NCBI GenBank assembly: GCA_020634135.1
Contig: JACKCG010000006.1
Span: forward strand, 62,001-126,000
Source of the DNA: Anaerolineaceae bacterium
GTDB taxonomy: Bacteria; Chloroflexota; Anaerolineae; Aggregatilineales; Phototrophicaceae
Direction of reading: 5' to 3'
Length of the DNA stretch: 64,000 nucleotides
The notes under the pieces were generated by a model. The model did not search any database and was not told where the DNA came from. It was given only the letters and a program-made list of their open reading frames with translations. Of this stretch, positions 52,070 to 59,422 are shown piece by piece (position 1 is the first letter of the stretch; each line of letters opens with the position of its first letter). A program made the position numbers and the translations under genes.

Positions 52070-52541
52070 ACAGGGCTTACGCATGAAGGTTGCGAATGAG
52101 TTGGAGTCTGAAATCGTCATTGAGGGCGGCTTTGAAGCATTTGCTCTTGAGACTGCCTTTGGCTGGGTCTTGTTTCAGGATGGATAAGGCGATTTGACGC
52201 ACAAGCGAGAAATTCTCCGGGCTGTCGCCGAGGCGGATGCGCGAACGATCCTCGTCGAACATGACATCCAACACCCAGTGGCACTCATTATGGTATCATG
52301 CGAGGGGATGCCATTCTCTAACGTCAGATACTGTTTCAGCCAATCCTGCTTGGCTTCGCCAAAGGCTTGAATCTCCGTCCAACTCTGGGCATTACTGATG
52401 ACCGCGTTGTGCGCCTGGCGCGGGTCTTCCAAATCGGCAAACAGGTGCTGGATGCTGAACTCGTTCATCGGAACGACTCCCTTGTTTCATGAATCTCCCC
52501 ATTATCCAACACCTATTCCGTTTTTTCATGCGTTAGCCCTG
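52070..52541 (-). mobile_element. Internally deleted ISAs1-family element (472 bp)
   Basis: Ends are CAGGGCTTACGCATGAA (52070-52086) and its inverted form TTCATGCGTTAGCCCTG (52525-52541), 16 of 17 matching. Between them lie the beginning and end of an ISAs1-type transposase. The element cannot move by itself. The homology with 57301-57386 extends about 25 bases beyond the left 17-mer, so the ancestral terminus or the preferred target may extend further. No clear target duplication is seen. Confidence 0.8.
52077..52468 (-). pseudogene. ISAs1 transposase remnant
   Basis: The 5' part reads MNEFSIQHLFADLEDPRQ, SWTEIQAFGEAKQDWLKQYL and NGIPSHDT, the N-terminal landmark sequence of ISAs1 transposases, but lacks the hydrophobic stretch usually between the first two blocks. 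It then frameshifts near 52310 into the C-terminal end (VMFDEDRSRIRLGDSPENF, KGSLKSKCFKAALNDDF). The whole catalytic DDE core is missing. Confidence 0.85.
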
Positions 52542-52560
52542 ACACGCGATTGCGCTATCC

Positions 52561-52588
52561 TTGACTCTGCACACAACCGTACTATAAT
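52561..52588 (+). promoter_or_regulatory. Promoter of the lysine 2,3-aminomutase-like gene
   Basis: TTGACT (52561-52566), a 16-base spacer and a perfect TATAAT (52583-52588), 76 bases before the start at 52664 and just outside the ISAs1 end. Confidence 0.65.
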
Positions 52589-52663
52589 CAAATAAAGTAT
52601 TGTGAATTGCCCCCATCCGTCCCTAGAATTCAACAGTTTTCGCAGATTATGAGGAGGATTGAA

Positions 52664-54142
52664 ATGCTGCTCAATCCGGCTGTAACCGATGAAGAACAGG
52701 ATGTCGAAGAACCGCCATCTACCCCCGAAGAAGAGCCACCATCCAGGGTAGTACTGCCCCATACCCCACGCCCGGCATTCTGGGCTGATATCCCCGACGA
52801 AAAATGGAACGACTGGCACTGGCAGCTTGCGCATCGCCTGAATACGCTGGATGAACTCAGCCAGATTATCAATCTGACTCCTGAGGAAATCACCGGCCTG
52901 ACGGCTGAAAGCAAGTTCCGTGTGGAGATAACACCTTACTTCGCCAGCCTCATAGACCCCGACGACCCGCACTGTCCGGTGCGGCGGCAGGTTATCCCGC
53001 TGGGCCGTGAATTGCAGGCTTTTGAGGGCATGATGGAAGACAGCCTGGCCGAAGACCGGCACAGCCCCGTCCCCGGCCTGGTACACCGCTACCCGGATCG
53101 GGTGCTGATGCTGGTGACGACCCAATGCGCCAGCTACTGCCGTTACTGTACGCGCAGCCGTATCGTGGGCGACCCGCACCAGACCTTCAGCAAGGTGGAT
53201 TTTGAAGCTCAGTTGGATTACCTGCGGCGCACGCCCCAGGTGCGTGACGTGCTGCTCAGTGGCGGCGACCCGCTGACGCTCAACCCGAAAACACTGGAAT
53301 ACATCCTCGCCGGACTGCGCGCCATCGAGCATATCGAGATCATCCGCATCGGCACACGTGTGCCGGTTTTCCTGCCGCAGCGCATCACCGATGAGTTCTG
53401 CGATATGATCCGGCGTTATCATCCAGTCTGGATGAATATCCACGTCAACCACCCTAAAGAGATCACACCGGAACTGAGCCGGGCGCTGGACAAACTGCTG
53501 TCCGCCGGTATCCCCCTGGGCAACCAGAGCGTGCTGCTGGCGGGTATCAATGACAGCGTGGACATCCAGCACGAACTGGTGCATAAACTCGTCAGAAACC
53601 GGGTGCGCCCGTATTACCTGTACCAGTGCGACCTGGTGAAGGGCGCGGGACACTTCCGTACCACTGTCTCGAAAGGTGTTGAAATCATTGAAGGGCTGCG
53701 CGGCCATACCAGCGGTTACGCCGTGCCGACCTACGTGGTGGATGCGCCGGGCGGGGGCGGCAAGATTCCCGTGATGCCACAGTACCTCATCAGCCAGGCG
53801 CCGGGACGTGTCGTGCTGCGCAACTACGAGGGCTATATCACCACCTACGAAGAACCGACAGACTACGACCCGCACCTGATTGACCACCTTGACCGGCAGG
53901 CGACCCACCGGAACGAATCCGGGCAGCAGGGGGTCTCCGGGCTGCTGGCTGGCGATGCCCAGGCCATTAAACCGGAAGGGTTCGATACGCTGCACCAACG
54001 CGGCGGCGGCCAGCACCGGCTGAACGGGAACACGGCCAAGTGGCAGCCCTTCCACCAGAACGGGAATGGACACAACGGGAACGGGCATAACAGCAACGGC
54101 CATAGTTCAAACGGGAACGGTCATAAACCGGAATCAACGTGA
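52664..54142 (+). CDS. Lysine 2,3-aminomutase family radical SAM enzyme
   Basis: The start at 52664 follows AGGAGGATTGAAATG; an upstream in-frame start lacks a site. The 492-residue protein has the radical SAM cluster motif CASYCRYC (C155, C159, C162), the LLSGGDPLTL block and PYYLYQCDLVKG. It is of the KamA type, which uses a [4Fe-4S] cluster, SAM and PLP to move an amino group; the exact substrate is not certain. The last 50 residues are low complexity with repeated NGNGH and NSNGH blocks. A D-Ala-D-Ala ligase-like gene follows. Confidence 0.88.
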   Translation: MLLNPAVTDEEQDVEEPPSTPEEEPPSRVVLPHTPRPAFWADIPDEKWNDWHWQLAHRLNTLDELSQIINLTPEEITGLTAESKFRVEITPYFASLIDPDDPHCPVRRQVIPLGRELQAFEGMMEDSLAEDRHSPVPGLVHRYPDRVLMLVTTQCASYCRYCTRSRIVGDPHQTFSKVDFEAQLDYLRRTPQVRDVLLSGGDPLTLNPKTLEYILAGLRAIEHIEIIRIGTRVPVFLPQRITDEFCDMIRRYHPVWMNIHVNHPKEITPELSRALDKLLSAGIPLGNQSVLLAGINDSVDIQHELVHKLVRNRVRPYYLYQCDLVKGAGHFRTTVSKGVEIIEGLRGHTSGYAVPTYVVDAPGGGGKIPVMPQYLISQAPGRVVLRNYEGYITTYEEPTDYDPHLIDHLDRQATHRNESGQQGVSGLLAGDAQAIKPEGFDTLHQRGGGQHRLNGNTAKWQPFHQNGNGHNGNGHNSNGHSSNGNGHKPEST

Positions 54143-54232
54143 TAGAAGGTGCATAGTCTGAACCGTCTTTCCTGTAAGGGCAGCGTAATGCGGGTTAAGA
54201 ATCAGGTGACGAGCTGCCGGTAGGATTTGGGC

Positions 54233-54291
54233 GGACAGGGCTTGCCCTGTCCCTACGAAACCCGATAGTAGGGACGCCCTTCTGGGCGTCC
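54233..54291. repeat. Paired-palindrome repeat with CCCTACG/GTAGGGA core
   Basis: GGACAGGGC...GCCCTGTCC, CCCTACG, a short spacer, GTAGGGA, then GGGACGCCC...GGGCGTCC. It lies between the kamA-like and ATP-grasp genes. Confidence 0.75.
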
Positions 54292-54423
54292 ACTCCCACC
54301 AAATGGTTTCCTGATTATTGTCTTAAGGAGCATTAGCCTCTACTCGGCATTCAACTGCGTGAATCACAGAATATTGTTGTGTTGGGAAATTTTCATCAGC
54401 ATACAAAGGAATAACGAACCATC

Positions 54424-55521
54424 ATGCGAATTGCAGTCCTTGCCAACCTCAAGAAGAACGCCCCCACCTGGGAAGGTATCTCTCCCGACCAGTGGGATGA
54501 CCTCGACAGCCCCAAAACGGTCAACGCGATTGTGGCCGCCCTGCAAAGCGGCGGGCATCAAGCCGAGTTCTTTGAGGCGTCTATTCTGCCACCCTACAGC
54601 CTGATCGAGAAGTTGACCGCGTATCAGCCTGACCTGTGCTTTAATATCGCGGAGAGCCATTTTGGCGACGCCCGCGAGTCACAGATTCCGGCAGTGCTGG
54701 AGATGCTGCGCCTGCCGTATACCGGCAGCCAGGTTCTGGCACTGGCGCTGGCGCTCGATAAGCCCATGACGAAGCGAGTCCTGTGCTATCACGGGCTGCC
54801 GACCCCCGAATTCCAGGTCTTTGAAAGCGCCGACGAACCGGTAGATGAAGAACTCCTGGACTCCGATGGCGGGCTGCGTTTCCCGCTGTTCGTCAAGCCC
54901 AGCCGCGAGGGGACGAGCATGGGGATCAGCGCGGAGAGTATTGTGCGCACAGTAGACGCACTGCTCCAGCAGGTCACGATGCAGCTCGCCAAATATAACC
55001 AGCCGATTCTGGTGGAGCACTACATTGAAGGCCGTGAAATCACGGTGGGGATGCTCGGCAACCTCAAGCCCACTGCCGCCCGCCGCCTGAATGACCGCAC
55101 CGCGCCCCACATACTGCCGGATACGCTGACCTTCCTGCCCGCTCTGGAAGTTGACCTGGGCGCGTATGACCCCAGTGAGGCCGGGGTGTACACCAACCAC
55201 ATGAAAGTGGAACTGGTGGATACCTTCCATTATCTCTGCCCGGCGCCGATCTCCGACGACTTGCTGCACGAGCTTCAGCAGTTGGCGGCGGCTACCTTCC
55301 GCGTGACCGGCTGCCGCGATGTGGCGCGGGTAGACTTCCGGCTGGACGCGGCCAACGGGGACAAACCGTATATCCTGGAGATCAATCCGCTGCCCGGCCT
55401 GAACCCCGGTTACAGTGACCTGTGCCTGGAAGCGCAGGCGGCAGGCTGGCCGTATGAGCGCCTCATCAACCTGATCGCCGATCTCGCTGCCGAACGGCAC
55501 GGCCTGCGTGTGACGGCGTAA
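54424..55521 (+). CDS. D-alanine-D-alanine ligase-like ATP-grasp protein
   Basis: 365 residues, start preceded by AAAGGAATAACG. It has an N-terminal alpha/beta domain (MRIAVLANLKK..., about 1-105) and an ATP-grasp domain with FPLFVKPSREGTSMGIS, QPILVEHYIEGREITVGMLG and the metal-binding DVARVDFRLD and YILEINPLPGLNP. These are D-Ala-D-Ala ligase-like features; the substrate need not be D-Ala, because the family includes ligases for other amino acids. It follows the aminomutase gene on the same strand; a joint role in a beta-amino-acid-containing product is possible but not shown. Confidence 0.82.
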   Translation: MRIAVLANLKKNAPTWEGISPDQWDDLDSPKTVNAIVAALQSGGHQAEFFEASILPPYSLIEKLTAYQPDLCFNIAESHFGDARESQIPAVLEMLRLPYTGSQVLALALALDKPMTKRVLCYHGLPTPEFQVFESADEPVDEELLDSDGGLRFPLFVKPSREGTSMGISAESIVRTVDALLQQVTMQLAKYNQPILVEHYIEGREITVGMLGNLKPTAARRLNDRTAPHILPDTLTFLPALEVDLGAYDPSEAGVYTNHMKVELVDTFHYLCPAPISDDLLHELQQLAAATFRVTGCRDVARVDFRLDAANGDKPYILEINPLPGLNPGYSDLCLEAQAAGWPYERLINLIADLAAERHGLRVTA

Positions 55522-55560
55522 TCTTCACCGCACCAATCCGCTACCGCTACTGACTGATAG

Positions 55561-55586
55561 AGAGGGCGTCCGTCCGGGCGCTCTCT
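55561..55586. terminator. Weak hairpin after the ATP-grasp gene
   Basis: AGAGGGCG and CGCTCTCT form eight pairs with one G-U, 39 bases after the stop; TTGCGTTT follows. A U-rich tract is weak, so termination is uncertain. Confidence 0.35.
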
Positions 55587-55797
55587 TGCGTTTAAATCCT
55601 GGCAGATACAGTCGGAAAGAAAAGACCAGCCTGGCAGGATTTCTGTAAATGCAGTCCGTAGAAACGCCCCCGGCTTCACGTATTCTGCCTGAACACACCC
55701 CATTAATCGGGGGAATTGCCGCGAAATCAGCCAGTAAGCGGAAATATTGACTATACTCAATATAAAGGGATAGTAGGATCAACAAGGCTGAGTAAAG

Positions 55798-57099
55798 ATG
55801 GCAACAATCTTTTTTTCTTATGCACACGAAGACCTGGATCAGGTCACCCGGATTAAAGACGTCCTGGAAGCACGCGGCCATGAAATCCTGATGGACGTCA
55901 GTTTTCAGGCGGGCGGCTCTTTCCCCAAAGCGATAGACCTGGCGATTGAAACCTGTGACTTCTTCGCCATATTCCTAACCAGGAATTCCATCCATTCTCA
56001 TTGGGTGAATATCGAACTCGACATTTATCTCGTCAAGGAAGGCAACACCGCCCAGGAGACTATTCTGCCGATCAAACTGGACGATACCGATATCGGCAGC
56101 TTTCGCCTGGTACTTCAAACCAAGCATTACTGTGACTTCACGCAGAGTTTTGAAGCCGGGCTGCGTGATGTGCTCAGTCGCCTCCGGCGGGGAACATCCA
56201 ATCTCACCAGTTTTTCGGAAGAAGATTATCAACGGCTGGTCTTTGCCATTGAGGTTGCGATTGATGCCGGTCACGCGATTATGATGCACTACAATCGCAG
56301 TCTCAAAGACTATTCTCAACTGGATCAGCGCAAGAACGCTGCGACCCATGCCGATACCGCCGCCGAGAACAAGGTTATCCGGCTGATTGAGTCCTCGGAG
56401 TATCGGGACGAGACGATCATCTCGGAAGAGGCCGCCAAGACCTTGCCTTATGAGGCCTTGTTTGAGCGCGTTGATATGAACGGGTATACCTGGGTCATTG
56501 ACCCGCTGGATGGCACCAGCAATTTTGTCAGCCGCCTGCCATTCTTTTGCAGCGCCATCGGGGTTCTGAAGCATGGCCTGCCATTTATCGGGGCGCTGTT
56601 TGACCCGGTAGCAAACGAAGTCTACTATGCTTGTGAAGGACAGCAATCCCGACTGTGGAAAATCTCAACCGGCGAAACCACGCCGATTTCAGCCGATTCC
56701 AGTATCCGAACACTCCATGACGCAGCGGTGGCTACCCATATCAGCACCCGCCAAGAGGTAGCCGACAAACTATTCCAGAATGACCTGTTCCGGCGGATTT
56801 CAAAGGCCTGCAAGTTTGTTCGGGCGCTGGGATGTGGTCAGCTTGCCATGGCTTATGTCGCGTCAGGCCGGTTACACTCCTTCTTTCAACTGGATGGCTA
56901 TATGTGGGATCAGGTTGCCAGCACTGTGATCGTGAACAACGCCAGAAATCCCAAAATATCGGGGGCGGTGGTCAAGGAATTCGACCTGAATTCCGGCCAG
57001 ATATCGGATTGGACATACCGGAGTCGCAATATCCTGGCCTGTTCAAATGAAGACATTTTTCAATCATTCACGTCAATACTCCAGGAGGATAACCGTTAA
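55798..57099 (+). CDS. TIR domain-inositol monophosphatase fusion
   Basis: 433 residues without membrane segments. Residues 1-130 form a TIR domain: FFSYAHEDLDQ, EILMDVSF, and SHWVNIELDIY, where E73 sits in the position of the catalytic Glu in NAD-cleaving TIRs. Residues about 145-430 form an inositol monophosphatase-type phosphatase, with E210/E211 (IISEEA), DPLDGTSNF (D235, D238) and GYMWDQVAS (W370, D371). These are the metal- and phosphate-binding motifs of the family. TIR domains in bacteria hydrolyse NAD or make cyclic ADP-ribose signals. IMPase-family proteins can dephosphorylate inositol phosphates, PAP or NADP. The combination suggests a linked nucleotide-consuming or signal-degrading activity. 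It lies next to mobile-element remnants. Confidence 0.85.
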   Translation: MATIFFSYAHEDLDQVTRIKDVLEARGHEILMDVSFQAGGSFPKAIDLAIETCDFFAIFLTRNSIHSHWVNIELDIYLVKEGNTAQETILPIKLDDTDIGSFRLVLQTKHYCDFTQSFEAGLRDVLSRLRRGTSNLTSFSEEDYQRLVFAIEVAIDAGHAIMMHYNRSLKDYSQLDQRKNAATHADTAAENKVIRLIESSEYRDETIISEEAAKTLPYEALFERVDMNGYTWVIDPLDGTSNFVSRLPFFCSAIGVLKHGLPFIGALFDPVANEVYYACEGQQSRLWKISTGETTPISADSSIRTLHDAAVATHISTRQEVADKLFQNDLFRRISKACKFVRALGCGQLAMAYVASGRLHSFFQLDGYMWDQVASTVIVNNARNPKISGAVVKEFDLNSGQISDWTYRSRNILACSNEDIFQSFTSILQEDNR

Positions 57100-57300
57100 G
57101 GTGAGTGATCCGAGATTGTCAACGTGGGCGCACGGCGGGGATACCTACGAATCCCATCATTTTATTGGATTACTTTCGAGACTTCACTTTAATGCTGCAT
57201 CCGGTAAATAGCTATACAAAGACCTTGCGCCAAACGTAAGGCGTTTTGTTTTGATTCCAATGATGTGTTGCCCACTCAATCGCGCGTACAATCTCATCAG

Positions 57301-57386
57301 GCAGTCTCAAGAGCAAACGCTTCAAAACCGCCCTCAATGACGATTTCAGACTCCAACTCATTCGCAATCTTCATGCGTAAGCCCTG
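57301..57386 (+). mobile_element. 3' end of a second ISAs1 copy
   Basis: The last codons of an ISAs1 transposase (SLKSKRFKTALNDDFRLQLI) end at TAA, inside the terminal repeat TTCATGCGTAAGCCCTG (57370-57386). Its sequence matches the reverse complement of 52070-52156. Nothing upstream of 57300 continues the element. Confidence 0.8.
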
Positions 57387-57419
57387 TTTCAACCCGACAG
57401 GCAATCGCGTCCAATTTAC

Positions 57420-57725
57420 CGAAAAAAACGCCGTAAAGCCCCTGCCTTTAGGCATGGGGATATAAGGCGTAAAGACTGGCATTTCGAGACCATTTGTGCT
57501 ATACTCCACTCAATACGACCAGACACTAAACGGCAGAAGTTGAAAAGACTCAACGTTGGCCTGGTGCGGCAACTTAAAAACTTCAGATAGGTGGTTGTGG
57601 CGGGTAGGCTGCCACGTAAAATGTGAACCGTCAAGTTGAGAAACCTCTATTCATCTACACTAGGACGATAGTGTATCGGTGTAAGCCCGTAGAAGCCCCT
57701 GAATTTATTCATGGGGAGTCGTCAC
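57420..57725 (+). mobile_element. Non-autonomous IS608-like (IS200/IS605) element, 306 bp
   Basis: Left: target TTAC (57416-57419), guide AAAG (57435-57438) and a hairpin CCCC-TGCC-TTTA-GGCA-T-GGGG with a bulged T (57439-57459). Right: guide GAAG (57692-57695), hairpin CCCC-TGAA-TTTA-TTCA-T-GGGG (57696-57716) with the same bulge, and cleavage site TCAC (57722-57725). Both hairpins have the IS608 architecture. The guide-to-site pairing rule holds on both sides (TTAC/AAAG; TCAC/GAAG). No tnpA or tnpB remains. The interior may encode an omega-RNA-like transcript. Confidence 0.85.
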
Positions 57726-57726
57726 C

Positions 57727-57967
57727 TTAAGCCAGTATCGTTTTCCTTACCCCTCCCCTATGCCTCATCTGTCTCCCTTGTACATTCAAGCTCAGTCTCT
57801 GATACGAGATGGCTTCCGATACCGTCCGACATCTTGCACCGGGATCAGCGGGGAACTTGCTCTCTCAAACAGGTTCTCTCACCTTGAGGGGGTACAAGTT
57901 CATCCCCGCTGCGGGCTTCCGTTCCGCAAGGATACTGGACCCCGCTTATCCTTAACCTGGTACACAT
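57727..57967. other. Intergenic stretch after the IS608-like element
   Basis: About 240 bases with no supported gene; an 88-codon frame at 57760 has no ribosome-binding site. It starts with a short arm similar to family D (TCGTTTTCCTTACCCCTCCC, near 57737). Confidence 0.5.
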
Positions 57968-58107
57968 GGGACGCGCATCTTCTTACCCGACGTAGGATTG
58001 ACCCGGTATGGGCGACATGGGGTTAGCCCGCTATTCGGACTCACCCCAAAATGAGGGGCATGTAGGGGTTCAACAGGTTGAACCCGCCCAAACCACAACG
58101 CCGCGCT
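57968..58107 (+). repeat. Dispersed intergenic repeat, family B, copy 2
   Basis: Similar to 30242-30379 over about 140 bases. Here the hairpin is a near-perfect GGGTTCAAC...GTTGAACCC, compared with weaker pairing in copy 1. Confidence 0.8.
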
Positions 58108-58143
58108 AATTTTTTGAAGAGCTTCCACATTTATTCTCCAGGC

Positions 58144-58200
58144 TTGACATTCTGCCCCAACATAGTTACTATATCCATAGTGAATATATCTATTATGGAT
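58144..58200 (+). promoter_or_regulatory. Promoter and operator of the PadR gene
   Basis: TTGACA (58144-58149), a 17-base spacer and TACTAT (58167-58172) make a good promoter. A perfect inverted repeat ATCCATA-N14-TATGGAT (58173-58179, 58194-58200) starts one base after the -10. This is probably a PadR autoregulatory operator. Confidence 0.65.
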
Positions 58201-58214
58201 TGAGTTGGGTTGTT

Positions 58215-58574
58215 ATGAGCGATTTATATCTTCCCGTCAATAGTTTGTTGCCCTTAAAACCTGCCGTTTTTCATATCCTGCTTGTGCTGGCCGAAAGTGA
58301 GCAGCACGGTTATGGCATCATGCGCGAGATTGAACATCTGACTGGTGGTCAGATGAAAATCGGCCCCGGTACATTGTACCGTTCGATCAAACAGATGCTG
58401 GAACTCGGATTAATCGAGGAGAGCGACCAACGCCCTGACCCTGAACTTGATGATGAGCGCCGTAACTACTACCGTCTGACTGATTATGGTCGCCGTGTAA
58501 CGCAGGCGGAGTCGAACCGCTTGCTGCTGCTGGTAAAGGTGGCGCAGCGGCGTGGCCTGGTGGAGGGCAGTTAA
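58215..58574 (+). CDS. PadR family transcriptional regulator
   Basis: 119 residues from ATG 58215. The winged helix-turn-helix is characteristic: KPAVFHILLVLAESEQHGYGIMREIEHLTGGQMKIGPGTLYRSIKQMLELGLI, then the wing with RRNYYRLTDYGRR. PadR proteins are ligand-responsive dimeric repressors. The stop codon is directly followed by the start of the membrane protein gene, so both are one operon. Confidence 0.9.
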   Translation: MSDLYLPVNSLLPLKPAVFHILLVLAESEQHGYGIMREIEHLTGGQMKIGPGTLYRSIKQMLELGLIEESDQRPDPELDDERRNYYRLTDYGRRVTQAESNRLLLLVKVAQRRGLVEGS

Positions 58575-59294
58575 ATGCATCATATTTCGATACGGCTGTA
58601 TCGCCTGCTGCTTCAGTTATACCCAGCGGGTTTCCGGCGTGAATATGGTGACCTCATCGAACAGGCCTTCCGTGATCGCCTGCGGGATGCACGGCACCAG
58701 GGTATTGTCGCTGTCGGTATGTGCTGGTTGCGTGCTTTATCCGATTTGATTGTGAATGCGTTAGGAGAACGGTTGACTGTTGTACAGACACAGTCGTTCA
58801 AGCATCGTACCCTGCGAGGTGCGGGTTTTGTGGCATTGGTTCTATCGTACCCGCTGTTATGGTATGGCATTTGTATCATACTGGCATTTTATGCCGAGCC
58901 AACGGGCATAGGCTCGCCCGCCGGCACAGTTCAATATTATGTTGCCAGGCTGGCACGTATCAGTGTGCTGGCTTACGGCCTGCCTACGGTTATCGCAGGA
59001 ATCAGTCTGTTGATCGTCGCACGTGCCGTCGTCTATAGCCAACGAACTGCACTGCTCTGGTTACTTGCATTAACCAATACACTTGTGACACCCGTCACCA
59101 TTCTCCTGTTTTTCCCTGTTAGAGAATTGGTGCACGGGTTAGGATTGGTAACCTACAAGCCGCTCTACTATCCGCCAATGGCCTTTTTCATCTGGATTCC
59201 GGTGATGGTAGCGCAGATTGTTTTCCTGCTATGGCTGCATCACCGTATTGTGCGCTGGGCACTGCTTTCCCGGAAGAAGATCATCCTGATCTGA
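58575..59294 (+). CDS. PadR-associated membrane protein
   Basis: 239 residues; ATG 58575 directly follows the PadR stop. The N-terminus (RLYRLLLQLYPAGFRREYG followed by a helical IEQAFRDRLRDAR) resembles the short prefix domain found before bacterial permease-like proteins. Then come about five or six hydrophobic segments. No transporter motif is recognised. PadR genes with an adjacent membrane protein of this kind occur in many Gram-positive-like genomes, but the job is unknown. Confidence 0.75.
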   Translation: MHHISIRLYRLLLQLYPAGFRREYGDLIEQAFRDRLRDARHQGIVAVGMCWLRALSDLIVNALGERLTVVQTQSFKHRTLRGAGFVALVLSYPLLWYGICIILAFYAEPTGIGSPAGTVQYYVARLARISVLAYGLPTVIAGISLLIVARAVVYSQRTALLWLLALTNTLVTPVTILLFFPVRELVHGLGLVTYKPLYYPPMAFFIWIPVMVAQIVFLLWLHHRIVRWALLSRKKIILI

Positions 59295-59345
59295 CGAGAG
59301 GGGTGTATTTCAGATTAGAACCTCTCCGTAAATTCGCCATGCCCA

Positions 59346-59422
59346 CCTCACCCCTATTTACTGCGCCTGTTTTCCCCAGTTCGGAGAGGGGAAGGAGAAC
59401 GGCGGGTTCGGATGGGGTGAGG
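59346..59422. repeat. Inverted repeat CCTCACCCC...GGGGTGAGG
   Basis: CCTCACCCC (59346-59354) and GGGGTGAGG (59414-59422) bracket a smaller CCCC..GGGG hairpin, just beyond the stop of the large NTPase gene. It could terminate transcription from both converging sides. Confidence 0.5.

Noticed and set aside
52046..52070. Sequence resembling a CRISPR repeat (GTTTCAACCCG... ending ATCAAAC on the minus strand)
   Set aside because: Only two full, diverged copies exist (the other near 57381-57410), at the ends of ISAs1 copies; there is no spacer array and no cas gene.
52526..54103. 525-codon frame antisense to the kamA-like gene
   Set aside because: Long antisense frames are common in GC-rich genes; it has no recognisable domain, while the + strand encodes an intact radical SAM enzyme.
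57265..57465. 66-codon + strand frame over the second ISAs1 end
   Set aside because: The frame differs from the transposase frame, which is seen to end at 57380.
57760..58026. 88-codon frame after the IS608-like element
   Set aside because: Overlaps the family B repeat and lacks a start signal.
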